From Salinigranum rubrum (GTDB lineage: Archaea; Halobacteriota; Halobacteria; Halobacteriales; Haloferacaceae): a DNA stretch of 64,000 nt. The stretch covers positions 54,878 through 118,877 of the forward strand of contig NZ_CP026312.1 of NCBI RefSeq assembly GCF_002906575.1, in the 5' to 3' direction. The position numbers and the translations under genes were made by a program. Positions 25,584-34,745 of this stretch are shown here, one piece after another. The notes under the pieces were generated by a model. That model worked only from the letters and a program-made list of their open reading frames with translations, did not search any database and was not told where the DNA came from. How positions within the stretch are numbered: the first letter of the stretch is position 1; every line of letters begins with the position of its first letter.

Positions 25584-27856
25584 TCGGCTGCTGCTCGGCC
25601 GTCTCTCACGTCGCCGTCTGTACCTTTTTCAAGAGCGAACTCGGTGTTGACGCTCTCGCCGGAGAGGAGCTGGCCAGCGAAGCTGTTGGCCAGGACGGCC
25701 GAGACGGACAGCACCATCGCGAGCATCGCGAACACGGGGTGAACGAGCCCGGTCGTCGCCGCGGCGACGCCGATCCCGTTGAACGCGAAGGCTGTCGCGA
25801 GATTCTGGCGGGTCTTCCGATAGCTCTCTTTGCCAATCTCGTAGGCGTCCATTACGCCACCGAGCCGGTCGCCCATCAGGACGATGTCTGCCGATTCGAT
25901 GGCGATGTCGGTCCCGGCGCCGATGGCGATCCCGATGTCCGCCTGCGTGAGTGCCGGCGCGTCGTTGATGCCGTCGCCGACCATCGCCACCCGGTGGCGG
26001 GCTTCCTGCAGGCGACCGATTTCCTCCCGCTTCTCGTCGGGCAGTACGTCGGCCATCACACGATCGATGCCGACCTCGTCAGCAACCGTGTTCGCGGTGC
26101 GTTGGTTGTCCCCGGTTATCATCACGGGCGTAATGCCGGCGTCGCGCATCCGCCGGATGGTCTCGGCGGCGTCGGCTTTGATTTCGTCGCCGATGCCGAT
26201 CAGGCCGATTAGGTCACCGCCTCGGACGACCCCAGAGACGGTGAGGCCGCGGCCCTGGAGTCGCTCAATGTCGTCGGCCCTCTTCGACAGGTCGATTCCC
26301 TCGTCGCTGAGCCATCCCGGTTTCCCGAGCAGCACGTCGTCGCTGGCCACGGTTGCCCGGACGCCCTTGCCGGTCACAGAGTCGAAATCATCGGGGTCAG
26401 CGTACTCGACATCTTGCTCGTCGGCGAACTCGAGGATCGCATCGGCGAGCGGATGCTCGGAGAAGGCCTCTGCACTGGCCGCAGTCGTGAGTACATCCAC
26501 CTCGTCGGTGTCGAACGCGACGACCTCACTGACGGCGGGTTCGCCGACGGTGATGGTACCGGTTTTGTCGAGCACAACATGGTCGACGTCGGGGAAGATC
26601 TGGAAGGCGTTGCCCGACCGCATCAGGATGCCGCGGGTCGCGGCCTTCCCGCCGCCCCGGATTAGGGCAAGGGGTGTTGCCATCCCAAGCGCACACGGAT
26701 AGCCGAGGACGAGGACCGCCAGCGCTGCGAAGGCCCCCCGCTGGACGTTCGGACCACCGCCCCACGCGAGCGGTGCGACCAGCCAGAAGAGGAACGAGAG
26801 CGCGGCAATCGTCAGGACGCCCGGAACGAAGTACTTGAGCACGCGGTCGGCGAGCTGGATGATGCCGGGCTTCATCGCCCGCGCTTCCTCGATCTCGCGG
26901 GCCACTTGATTGAGGAACGCGTCCTCCCCAATTGCGGTCACCTCGATAAGCAGCGTGCCGGTCTCGTTGACGCTGCCACCGATCACCTGGTCGCCGGCGA
27001 TCTTCTCCTCGGGGATCGACTCGCCGGTGGCGACCGACTCGTCGACCGTTGATTCACCCTCGACGATTGTCCCATCGACGGGTATACTCTCGCCGGGCTT
27101 GACGCGGACGCGATCACCGATGTCGAGGTCGTCAACGGGGACCTCCTTGACGTTGCCGTCCTCGTCGACGCGACGGGCGGTGTCCGGCTGGAGGTCGAGG
27201 AGGCTCTGAACGGCCTGTGAGGCCCGCGTCCGCACGGTGAGGCTGGTGTACTCCGAGAGGATGTGGTAGGTGGTGATGAACACGGAGACGGCGAAGAAGT
27301 GGACGGTCGGGAAGCTCGGGAAGACGAACAGGCCGAGCAACCCACCGAGGAGCCCCGCGAACGCGCCTGCCTCCAGGAGGACGTGCTGGTTGAGGATCCC
27401 CCGGCGGAGGCTCTGGAAGGCTTTCTTTTTGATGTAGCGGCCAGGCCCGAACATCGCTGCGAGCGCCAGCACAAGTGTGACCAGATCCATCACGAGAGAT
27501 GCCGACTCGAAGCGTCCCATCACGAGAATCATCCAGCCCATCAGCGCGGCAACGACGATGGATGCGCCGCCGGCGAGGAGGAGGCGGCGCTTCCCGTCGA
27601 CGAGTTCGGCCTGCTGCTGTTCGTATCGCTTCGCTTTGTCCGGATCGCGGATGGTATAGCCGAGATCCCGGAGCGTGTCCTTCACCTCGATCTCGCTCAG
27701 GATATCGTCGTCGTACCGGACGAGGACCTCCTCGTGGGCGAGACTCACGTCGACATCTTCGACGCCGTCGGTCCGGCTGTAGGCCTTCTTGATACTCTCG
27801 GCACAGAAGGAGCAGGACATTCCCCCGACGTTGAATTGTTCGTGTGTCGTTCCCAT
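25580..27856 (-). CDS. copA: P1B-type copper-translocating ATPase
   Basis: 758 residues. N-terminal HMA domain (GGMSCSFCAESI), eight expected membrane helices, actuator TGES (DESVATGESIPEE, about 275), phosphorylation site DKTGTIT (about 430), MVGDGINDAPAL hinge (about 645). The helix-6 ion-binding motif reads YPC where CPC is usual. The last two helices carry Asn in AFNGIG and Met-Ser in MVLSVSAVLAN, as in Cu(I) pumps. Export of Cu(I) from the cytoplasm is the likely role. It is divergent from the ArsR-type gene at 27988. Confidence 0.9.
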   Translation of the reverse strand: MGTTHEQFNVGGMSCSFCAESIKKAYSRTDGVEDVDVSLAHEEVLVRYDDDILSEIEVKDTLRDLGYTIRDPDKAKRYEQQQAELVDGKRRLLLAGGASIVVAALMGWMILVMGRFESASLVMDLVTLVLALAAMFGPGRYIKKKAFQSLRRGILNQHVLLEAGAFAGLLGGLLGLFVFPSFPTVHFFAVSVFITTYHILSEYTSLTVRTRASQAVQSLLDLQPDTARRVDEDGNVKEVPVDDLDIGDRVRVKPGESIPVDGTIVEGESTVDESVATGESIPEEKIAGDQVIGGSVNETGTLLIEVTAIGEDAFLNQVAREIEEARAMKPGIIQLADRVLKYFVPGVLTIAALSFLFWLVAPLAWGGGPNVQRGAFAALAVLVLGYPCALGMATPLALIRGGGKAATRGILMRSGNAFQIFPDVDHVVLDKTGTITVGEPAVSEVVAFDTDEVDVLTTAASAEAFSEHPLADAILEFADEQDVEYADPDDFDSVTGKGVRATVASDDVLLGKPGWLSDEGIDLSKRADDIERLQGRGLTVSGVVRGGDLIGLIGIGDEIKADAAETIRRMRDAGITPVMITGDNQRTANTVADEVGIDRVMADVLPDEKREEIGRLQEARHRVAMVGDGINDAPALTQADIGIAIGAGTDIAIESADIVLMGDRLGGVMDAYEIGKESYRKTRQNLATAFAFNGIGVAAATTGLVHPVFAMLAMVLSVSAVLANSFAGQLLSGESVNTEFALEKGTDGDVRDGRAAAD

Positions 27857-27987
27857 CGTGGTCGCTAGTTACCCAGCGAAGTGGATAACCATTACGACTA
27901 GAGTTATAGCGGTATCGAATAACTAAGACTACTGTCGAGAGTGTGGCGTTACTCTTACTATCGTCGTTCCCCTACGTCCTCACAAGA
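27857..27987. promoter_or_regulatory. Divergent copA/regulator promoter region
   Basis: A 131-bp gap between the divergent ATPase and regulator starts. It contains AT-rich elements (GAGTTATAG, GAATAACTAAG at about 27900-27930) suited to two promoters and a regulator site. No exact palindrome was identified. Confidence 0.45.
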
Positions 27988-28542
27988 ATGGCGCTCCTCG
28001 AATCCGACGTGCCGATCCGCGAAGTCGTGACGACGGCCCCGGAGAAAGCGAAGGCGTTGGAGAACGACGTCCGGGCGAAGATCCTCGATATGCTCGCTGC
28101 TGAGGAAATGACGATCGAGGAGATTCACGCCGAACTGCATCGTCGCGGTGAGGAGAAGGCCGAGACGACGGTGCGTCACCACGTGAACGTCCTGAAGGAT
28201 GCGGGGATGGTCGAGATCGCCCGGCTCGAGGAAGCTGGCGGCGGAACGCGGAAATTCTACAAGTCGAACACGCGGGTCTTCTCCTATGAGCTCCCGGAGG
28301 AAGCAGACGAAACCCTCGCGGGGGCGCAGTCCACCACGTCCGAGGAGTTGGCATCCCTCATCGAGACGCTGTATACGAAACACGGTACTGAGATCGAGGC
28401 GGTCGCCCGCGAAATGAAGCCCTGCGAGTACTGCGACACCCAGCACTACGAGGAGTTCATCGTTCGCGAACTCCTGAACCGTGCCCTCATTGAGTTGGGC
28501 GAGAGCGGCACGCTGGACGACGTGTTCTCGACCGACGACTAA
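27988..28542 (+). CDS. ArsR-family winged-helix metal sensor
   Basis: 184 residues from ATG 27988. The winged helix covers about 10-90 (NDVRAKILDMLAAEEMTIEEI, HHVNVLKDAGMVEIARL). A C-terminal extension has Cys-x2-Cys-x3-His (PCEYCDTQHYEEF, about 145-157), a plausible metal or thiol sensing site. Its divergence from copA and the Cys/His site suggest that it represses the ATPase until Cu or another thiophilic metal binds. The Met at 27943 is in frame but preceded by no signals. Confidence 0.82.
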   Translation: MALLESDVPIREVVTTAPEKAKALENDVRAKILDMLAAEEMTIEEIHAELHRRGEEKAETTVRHHVNVLKDAGMVEIARLEEAGGGTRKFYKSNTRVFSYELPEEADETLAGAQSTTSEELASLIETLYTKHGTEIEAVAREMKPCEYCDTQHYEEFIVRELLNRALIELGESGTLDDVFSTDD

Positions 28543-28545
28543 GGC

Positions 28546-30105
28546 TCACTCGATACAGCAACTCATTGTCGACGTATCCCGGCGGAACGCCTGACAGGCG
28601 TGTTTGAACGCCTCGGAGAACGTCGGGAAGGGGTGAACCGTATCGATGATGTCGTCGACGGTCAGCCCGAACTTCACCGCCAACGTCGCTTCCATGATCA
28701 TGTCTGCGGCACGAGGCCCGACCATGTGGACGCCGACGATCTCGTCGGTCTCGTGGTGTTTGACGACCTGGACGAGCCCATCCGTGTTGCTGACGGCTTT
28801 CGCCCGCGGTACGTCCTCCATCTGAACTGTCCGGCAGGAACAGATGCCATGTTCGTTCATATACTCGCGCTCTGTCGTCCCGACGGCTGCGACCTCTGGG
28901 CTGGTGAAGACGACCGCCGGGACGGTGTCGTAGTCGATGGTGACACCTTCGTTGTCTTCTCGCGGGCTCTGCCCGCTCGAACGGCCCACGGAGCGTAGCT
29001 CCGCGCTGCCGAAGGCGTTCTTGACGGCGTGGTTGCCCTCCTTGGCGGCGACCGTCTCCAGTTCGGGCTCGCCGATTACGTCGCCCGCCGCGTAGATGTC
29101 GGGATTTGTGGTCTGGAAGTACTCGTCGACGCGGATCGCCCCGTCTGGCTCTGTCTTGACGCCCACCCTCTCTAGACCGATATTTTCGCTATTGGGCTGG
29201 ACTCCAGTTGCGACGAACAGCGCCTCGGCGGTGACCGCTCGCTCCTCGCCATCGACGACGGTCTCCACCGTGACGTCCTGCTGGCTCGGCTGGGAGCTGC
29301 CGTCGGTCGCTGCGGTCCGAACTCGTTTGAAGTCGTTGCCGGTCACGATGTCGATACCCTCCTCGCGGAGGGCCCGCTGGAGCTCCCGACCGAGTTGGCC
29401 TTCCATATCCGAGAGGACGCGCTCGGAGCGCTGGAGGATCGTCACGTCGACGCCGACGCGGTGAAGAATCTGTCCCCACTCGAGGGCAATGTACCCACCG
29501 CCGAGCATCACGATACTCTCGGGGAGGTCGCGTTCCTCAAGGATAGTTTCGCTAGTGTAGTACTCGACCTCCTCGAGGCCGTCGATGGGCGGTGCCCAGG
29601 GCGAACTCCCCGTCGCGACGAGAGCCTTCTCGCCGGTGATTCGGGTCCCTTTGTCGGGACCGTCGACAACCTCGATGGTCGTGTCGTCACCGGAACGCGT
29701 TGCATTCCGGTTGCCCGAGGGACTGCGTCCCTCGCTGTCGACCAGTTGGCCGTAGCCCTCGTAGATGTCGGTCTCGAAGTGCTCGGCGACGTCGACGTAG
29801 TTCTGCTGCCGGAACCGCTCGACGAGGTCATCGGTCCCGTCGAGTGCATCGACCCAGTCGATGGTCGGTGCCTCGGGATATGTGACGGCATCGAAGGGAT
29901 TCTCCGACGCTGCAGCGCCGCTCTCGGCGACGGCGAGCAGATGCTTGCTCGGGACACAGCCGACGTTCACGCAGGTCCCGCCGATTGGTAGTCCCGCGTT
30001 CACTATCGCCGTCGAGAGATCTCTCCGGCTCGCTTCGGTGATGGCGGCGAAGGCAGCGGCTCCGCCGCCGAGGATCACGAGATCATAGTCGGACGTGTGA
30101 GTCAT
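28546..30105 (-). CDS. merA: Mercuric reductase
   Basis: 519 residues. FAD-binding LVILGGGAAAFAA at the N-terminus, redox-active pair GGTCVNVGCVPSK (about 42-54), NAD(P) site IVMLGGGYIALEWG (about 195-208), AAGD motif YAAGDVIG (about 345), and the C-terminal vicinal Cys pair MSCCIE that feeds Hg(II) to the active site. These features separate MerA from lipoamide dehydrogenase. The N-terminal HMA (NmerA) domain is absent. It reduces Hg(II) to Hg(0) in the cytoplasm. It has a Gly/Ser/Arg insertion (about 125-140). Divergent from the HxlR-type regulator. Confidence 0.92.
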   Translation of the reverse strand: MTHTSDYDLVILGGGAAAFAAITEASRRDLSTAIVNAGLPIGGTCVNVGCVPSKHLLAVAESGAAASENPFDAVTYPEAPTIDWVDALDGTDDLVERFRQQNYVDVAEHFETDIYEGYGQLVDSEGRSPSGNRNATRSGDDTTIEVVDGPDKGTRITGEKALVATGSSPWAPPIDGLEEVEYYTSETILEERDLPESIVMLGGGYIALEWGQILHRVGVDVTILQRSERVLSDMEGQLGRELQRALREEGIDIVTGNDFKRVRTAATDGSSQPSQQDVTVETVVDGEERAVTAEALFVATGVQPNSENIGLERVGVKTEPDGAIRVDEYFQTTNPDIYAAGDVIGEPELETVAAKEGNHAVKNAFGSAELRSVGRSSGQSPREDNEGVTIDYDTVPAVVFTSPEVAAVGTTEREYMNEHGICSCRTVQMEDVPRAKAVSNTDGLVQVVKHHETDEIVGVHMVGPRAADMIMEATLAVKFGLTVDDIIDTVHPFPTFSEAFKHACQAFRRDTSTMSCCIE

Positions 30106-30183
30106 TTGTGTCTATACTTTACGACGGGAAGTTATTATACTGTAGAGTCCGAAGCTATAGAGTAGGTTGGAGGCCACGAAGCT

Positions 30184-30528
30184 ATGGCAGATACTACTTC
30201 ATCGGCGCCCGCGTGCGACGTCGACGGGACGTGCTACTGCCCGCTCACAGGAGTGATCAACACGTTGAGCCGGAAATACGCGATGCAACTCGTCAGCATC
30301 ATCGGCGCACACGATGCACTGCGGTTCGCGGAGATCGAGGAGCACCTCCCGACGGCGAGTACGTCCACGATCTCGAAACGCCTCGACGAATTCGAGGAGG
30401 CGGGCCTCGTTTCACGGACGCAGTACAACGAAATCCCGCCACGTGTCGAGTATGCGCTGACGGACGACGGCGACGAGGTTCGAACACGCCTGGAACCGTT
30501 ACTTGAGTGGGCAACAGAGAACAGCTGA
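30184..30528 (+). CDS. HxlR-family winged-helix regulator
   Basis: 114 residues with an N-terminal Cys cluster (ACDVDGTCYCPL, residues about 10-21) before the winged helix (NTLSRKYAMQLVSIIG, FAEIEEHLPTASTSTISKRLDEFEEAGLVSR). HxlR proteins are small repressors that often sense thiols or electrophiles through N-terminal Cys. Divergent position next to merA suggests mercury-responsive control. The gap 30106-30183 contains TATA-like TTATTATAC at 30133-30141. Confidence 0.82.
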   Translation: MADTTSSAPACDVDGTCYCPLTGVINTLSRKYAMQLVSIIGAHDALRFAEIEEHLPTASTSTISKRLDEFEEAGLVSRTQYNEIPPRVEYALTDDGDEVRTRLEPLLEWATENS

Positions 30529-30588
30529 GATACGAGGGAGTTCGAGCTTCAGCTTATTGCCTCTTGGAATCACTCTCGTCACGCGCCC

Positions 30589-30613
30589 TGCGCCCCTCTC
30601 ACGGGCGCAAAAA
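30589..30613. repeat. Boundary hairpin H6 (orphan)
   Basis: Perfect 7-bp stem TGCGCCC/GGGCGCA (30589-30595 with 30603-30609) followed by AAAAC on the plus strand. On the minus strand it is followed by no complete gene, unlike the other copies. Confidence 0.65.
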
Positions 30614-30621
30614 CAATCCAC

Positions 30622-30662
30622 TTAACCAACATCCTACCCAAGAATCCAGCGTTGTTGGTTAA
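30622..30662. promoter_or_regulatory. Inverted repeat TTAACCAACA-N21-TGTTGGTTAA, copy d
   Basis: Perfect arms at 30622-30631 and 30653-30662 with a 21-bp spacer. It precedes hairpin H6 on the minus strand, but the gene it should serve is missing, replaced by the mercury/copper block. Confidence 0.75.
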
Positions 30663-30702
30663 TCTCCTGAACGGTCCCGACACCTGTCTTCGACTCTCGA
30701 AC

Positions 30703-31239
30703 TCACTCGTCGACTTGGCGTCGACGGCGCACCTGTTCAGGATTCGGCACCCACGGATGGGCGTCCCAGCAGTGGAGGGCGTGGCCTCGTGCCGTGTCGA
30801 ACAGCGCCTCGCACGATCCACACTCGTAGGTCGTCTCGGGCCAGCGTTCCGCAGCGAACATTGCCGTCACCGTCGATCTAACCGGAGAGGGAGCAGCCGC
30901 CCGGCGAACGTAGTCGTAACCGATCACCGTCCGTCGACGAAGCGCTGCCCGCGCCAATCGTTCGGGTTTGTCGTCCGGGAGATACACCCAGCGGACGAAC
31001 GCCGCTTCTGAGTCTTTTGCGGACGGTTGGAGAACGAACCACCGGTCGTGTTCGTCACGGAAGAGGTACCGCTCCGTGCCTCGGTTCTGGAGATAGAGTG
31101 AATCACCTCGACCGGGAATCAGCCGTAGTCCGACGGACGGTGAGATCGGAGTGAGAAGGCGTTCTTCAAGTGAGGGCGAGCGGGACTCACCGGACGGCTT
31201 CTCGACCTTGAACTCGCCGAGAGTCGCTTCGCTGGTCAT
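30703..31239 (-). CDS. C2H2-type zinc-finger plasmid protein
   Basis: 178 residues from ATG 31239, which overlaps the stop of the small gene upstream (ATGA). The first 130 residues form a beta-rich basic domain (GLRLIPGRGDSLYLQNRGTE, RYLFRDEHDRWFVLQP). The C-terminus has Cys-x2-Cys and His-x4-His (YECGSCEALFDTARGHALHC, WDAHPW), a classical-like zinc finger. The last gene of a three-gene coupled unit with 31236 and 31376. Function unknown. Confidence 0.72.
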   Translation of the reverse strand: MTSEATLGEFKVEKPSGESRSPSLEERLLTPISPSVGLRLIPGRGDSLYLQNRGTERYLFRDEHDRWFVLQPSAKDSEAAFVRWVYLPDDKPERLARAALRRRTVIGYDYVRRAAAPSPVRSTVTAMFAAERWPETTYECGSCEALFDTARGHALHCWDAHPWVPNPEQVRRRRQVDE

Positions 31240-31376
31240 GAGTCGTCGGTGTCTTCCTCCGCTGTTCGCTCGTGCCGGTCGTTGTATCGTTTGAGTTCCC
31301 GGCCGATGCGCTCCAGCGCCTCGACAGCGCGTCCGATGAGCTGGAATGCGCTTCGGGAGAGGCGAAGGGCCTCCAT
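31236..31376 (-). CDS. 46-residue helical protein
   Basis: A small gene coupled on both sides: its ATG overlaps the stop of the DUF6166-type gene (TGATG) and its stop overlaps the next start (ATGA). The sequence (SAFQLIGRAVEALERIGRE, LKRYNDRHERTAEEDTDD) is one amphipathic helix with an acidic tail. The double overlap is the main support for its being real. Confidence 0.65.
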   Translation of the reverse strand: MEALRLSRSAFQLIGRAVEALERIGRELKRYNDRHERTAEEDTDDS

Positions 31377-32059
31377 CAGGCTTCTTCCTCCGGCTCGACG
31401 AGGTTGTTGCTCTCAGTGACCAGTTCCTGCACGGCGGGAGCAGGAGTAGTTCCGACCGGCAGGGTTCGATGATCGAGCGGGGCGGGATACGCCCGGTCAC
31501 CCTGCGCGCAGAGGATGATCAACCACTCCTCGCTCCCTTCGGCGAGGACGACGTAGTGGTCGATATCCCGGCGTTGGAAGACTGTCCGATCTGCCCGGCT
31601 CACGGCACTCCAATTCGCTGGCAGCGACGGCGACGGCTTCCCACCATCCGGCGTGAGGGTGTGGTGATCCTGGAACGCACTGAGTGCAGCATCGATGTCC
31701 GCTCCCGTGAGATGCCAGCAGTCGGCCGGGCCATCACACACCAGCTGACTCACGACCGCGTCGCGGAACTGGATGTAGTACTGGTGGGCGACGCTCTCGT
31801 CGTCGGTGTAATCGAGAAGGAGCGCACAGGCGAGTTGCGCTGGGCCGCTTCCGGTGTAGCCCCAGTCGAATCCCGCCGGACTATGGCGCACGAGGTCGAG
31901 GCTTCGGTCGGGGGAGAGGCGCTCGTGTTCGGTGAGGTTCAGTACCACCGGCGTTCCGTCGACGCGCATACCGACGTACTCGACGTGGTCTCCTGTCGCT
32001 TGGCATCGTTCTCTCTCGTCCTGTACTACTCGTGGATGGGTGGTCGAATCTGTCTCCAT
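31376..32059 (-). CDS. DUF6166-type protein with C-terminal extension
   Basis: 227 residues. The N-terminal part (about 25-115) contains the DUF6166 signature HSPAGFDWGYTGSGPAQLAC plus ALLLDYTDDESVAHQYY and is paralogous to the 35748 protein. The extra C-terminal 110 residues are not recognised. It heads a coupled three-gene unit. Confidence 0.75.
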   Translation of the reverse strand: METDSTTHPRVVQDERERCQATGDHVEYVGMRVDGTPVVLNLTEHERLSPDRSLDLVRHSPAGFDWGYTGSGPAQLACALLLDYTDDESVAHQYYIQFRDAVVSQLVCDGPADCWHLTGADIDAALSAFQDHHTLTPDGGKPSPSLPANWSAVSRADRTVFQRRDIDHYVVLAEGSEEWLIILCAQGDRAYPAPLDHRTLPVGTTPAPAVQELVTESNNLVEPEEEA

Positions 32060-32083
32060 CGGTTGAACGCGGGACTTCGGATT

Positions 32084-32112
32084 CCCCGCACCCTTTCGGG
32101 GGTCGAAAAACC
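32084..32112. repeat. Boundary hairpin H7
   Basis: CCCCG-CACCCTTT-CGGGG stem followed by TCGAAAAACC on the plus strand, upstream of the start at 32059. Confidence 0.55.
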
Positions 32113-32137
32113 ATCCCGGCTGGTAGGTCCCTCAGCG

Positions 32138-33552
32138 TCAGCGGTCGTCGCCACGCTCGAGAACGGCAACGATATCGGATAGATCGAAGAGGCGGAGGTC
32201 ATCACGCTCGTCTGCGGCTTCTTCGACGGAGCGTTTGAACCCAGACCGGCTGAACAAGGCGAATTCATACGTCGACTCTCCACCTGTCGTGGGCGTCCAG
32301 TCGATGTGCTCCACGTCGTCTTCGAGATCCGCGAGCACGTCATAGCCGAGAGGAGTGTTGGTGAACTTTGCCTCCCCAGCAATCAGCATTGACTCGTCAG
32401 TTGGTGCGACGACGTCTATCTCGCGACCCTTATACCACCATTGGCTTGGCACCTGCGTGAGCTGGTAGTCTGCATAGAGCGCCGGCACTGCCTGGTGGCA
32501 GAGCGATTCGAACGTTTCGCTGACGAACTCGGGTAATTCCGGTTCGATGAGGTCCTCGTAGGCGTTCTCGCCGTAGAGTTCGTACTGCCCCCGCGGCCGT
32601 AGAGATACCGGAAGTAAAACCGGAACACGGGGTCCCGGATCTGGTATCGGGTCCGCTTACTGCGCGCCGGATTGGCGAGTGCTGGATGGTGTTTCTCGAT
32701 GATCTGGAGGGTTTCCAGCCGGTCGAAGTAGTACGACGTGTTGGTGCTCTCGATTCCGGCTCCTTGGGCGATCTCGTTTCGACTGCGGTTCCCGCTGGCC
32801 ATCGATTCCAGCACCGAGAAATACGTGTTCACCTCGCTGAGTTCCATCTGGAGGACGGTTTCGGGCTCGTCGTGGAGTGGGCCATCCGGGTCACACAGCA
32901 ACCGTGTGATGTTCTCTCCGAGGCTCTGTGATGGATCGAGAGGGTTGAGATATCGGGGTGTGCCGCCGAAGACGCCATAGACGAACACCCGTTCTTCGGG
33001 ATCGTACGTCGGCACGAACTCTTGGATGGAGCGAAACGGGAGCTGCGTGAGTTCGAGTCGGCCATTCGGTGTCTGTGACACCCGGCCGTAGAGTGGCGCA
33101 CCGCCATCGAGGACGTGGGTATGAATCATGCCGATTGCAGAGCCTGTGAGGACGAGCGTTGCCTGACTCTCGTCGACAGCTGTATCCCACAGGTGTTGGA
33201 TGACCGAGGGAAGCCCCTCGTTCGATTCGATGAGGTACGGGAATTCGTCGATGACGATGACGGCGTCTCTGTCGGTGAGGTACGTTAAGAGCGGTTCCCA
33301 CTCTTCCTTGACGGCCGTGATGTCTGGATAGGCTGTTGCTGCGGCCTCGACGAATCGCCTGAGCTGTGTCGTCGCTGTCCCTTGGACTGCCTGATAGTAC
33401 ACAGCATCGTCACGGTCGGCAATCGATTGGCGGACGAGTTCGCTCTTGCCGATCTGGCGGCGCCCATAGATAATTGCGAGTTCTGCAGCGCCACTCTCAT
33501 ACAGGGTCTGCAACCGTTCGAGTTCATCGATACGATTGACGAACTGGTCCAT
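32138..33552 (-). CDS. Archaeal ATPase with C-terminal DUF234/nuclease-like domain, frameshifted in this sequence
   Basis: N-terminal AAA-type ATPase: Walker A IIYGRRQIGKSELV (about 28-41), Walker B AVIVIDEFPYL (about 96-106), sensor LVLTGSAIGM, then a winged helix (EIAQGAGIESTNTSYYFDRLE). The frame goes off in the C-terminal third. Adding one base to the C run at 32588-32592 joins RYLYGRGG to QYELYGENAYEDLIEPELP and adds a domain with WWYKGREIDVVAP and IAGEAKFTNTPLGYD, a PD-(D/E)xK-like pattern. The repaired protein has about 471 residues. Role unknown; possibly mobile-element or defence related. Confidence 0.82.
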
Positions 33553-33705
33553 ACCTCCAGTCGTTGTGGGAGATACATATGTGCTCCGAAGTTAGAAACT
33601 AGACTATAATAGTTTGGACTATAATATCTTGGCCACTAAGACGGTGAGTCACTCATTCGATCCTTCACCCACTGAGACTCCGACAGACATTCCCCGAATC
33701 CCCCG

Positions 33706-33927
33706 TCAGTTGTCCTGTGAGCGGATTTCGCTGGCCCGCTGTTCAAGCCGGCGGAGAATCCGAACACGCTGTTGATTTGCGTTCTCGTAAGCGACACACG
33801 CTCGTAGCGTCTCCATATCGTGAATCGTCACGATCCCCGCGTTGATGAGTCGCGAGTTTGGCGGTTCGAGTCGCTGCTCTGGTGTTAGGCCACCCGATTC
33901 TGCAGATTGATCTGATGAGTCGCTCAC
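33706..33927 (-). CDS. Small helical protein, paralogue of the gene at 25032
   Basis: 73 residues from GTG 33927, just downstream of hairpin H8. The conserved part is PPNSRLINAGIVTIHDMETL, RACVAYENANQQRVRILRRLEQRASEIR. The identical arrangement (hairpin, short variable N-terminus, conserved helices) at 25032 points to a duplicated module. Function unknown. Confidence 0.72.
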   Translation of the reverse strand: MSDSSDQSAESGGLTPEQRLEPPNSRLINAGIVTIHDMETLRACVAYENANQQRVRILRRLEQRASEIRSQDN

Positions 33928-33932
33928 TGGTG

Positions 33933-33965
33933 TTCGCCTCCGCCCCCTCAAGGAGACGACAAACA
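33933..33965. repeat. Boundary hairpin H8
   Basis: TCGCCTCC and GGAGACGA form an 8-bp stem with one mismatch, loop about GCCCCCTCAA, then CAAAC on the plus strand. It sits immediately before the gene starting at 33927. Confidence 0.55.
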
Positions 33966-34049
33966 GCACTGCTCACTCCGTTTCTAGCTCAACTTCGGCG
34001 ACGGCCACTCACAGATACCGCCGCTGTTGCTGTCGCAGTGAGCGCTATT

Positions 34050-34743
34050 TCACTCCTGTTGTCGCTTGAGGAATTCGAGGAGCGTCTCGATATCCTCGGC
34101 CGAGGCCGATGATTGGCCGAACATACTCTTGAACCGGTGATCGAGCCCGCCCTCTTCGATGAACGCTTGTGCCTCGCTGAGCTGTTGACGAAGGGCATCA
34201 GCATCGCCGCGATGCAGGTGCGTCTCGACCATGTCGAGGTCGATCGACGGGATCGCAGCGAGGACATCAGCGAGATCCGTTTTCCGACCACTATGGAGTT
34301 TGGCCGCTACGAGTACTTCCCCGTCGGCTGTTCGTGCCGTCGTCGACCGAGTGCCGTGAAATCGTCGTCGGGGAACTGTGCGTGTGCAGATAGTCGAACG
34401 ACCACTCTGCTTCGGCCTGTCGGCAGCCGAGGCCATTCACGAGGATATCTACGCCGACCGGGTGAGGAAGCCCCTCAGTGCGCTCGAAGAGTTCGATTTC
34501 CCGATTATAGATGGTTTCCTCTGGGGGTACTTCGAGATCGGCCTGTCGTTCGAAGCCGCGCGCTTCGAGAAAGGCAACGACTTCGTCGTAGTCGTCTGGG
34601 GCGATGACGAGGTCGAGGTCGGTCGAGAACCGCGTCTCGAACTGACTGATCGCGTAGCCCCCAACGAGAACGAACCCGATGTCTGACTGCTCTAATTCTT
34701 CGAGCACTTCGATGAGTGCCTCGCTTCGGTCTTCTTGACTCAT
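34050..34743 (-). CDS. DUF6036-type nucleotidyltransferase, frameshifted in this sequence
   Basis: The N-terminal frame shows the nucleotidyltransferase core GFVLVGGYAISQF and RFSTDLDLVIAPDDYDE (about 22-55). The second frame holds the C-terminal GEVLVAAKLHSGRKTDLADVLAA. Adding one base at GGGG 34370-34373 and one at CC 34354-34355 gives a continuous sequence (HSSPDDDFTGTRSTTARTADGE) of about 231 residues. The family is the toxin side of AbiEii/MNT-like systems. It begins 2 bases after the stop of the wHTH gene at 34746, forming a pair. Confidence 0.78.
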
Positions 34744-34745
34744 GT

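Noticed and set aside
30500..30585. A truncated minus-strand gene after hairpin H6
   Set aside because: A short frame starts with GTG near 30584, but it runs opposite the end of the HxlR gene and cannot be tied to any family, so it is only mentioned as a possible lost gene.
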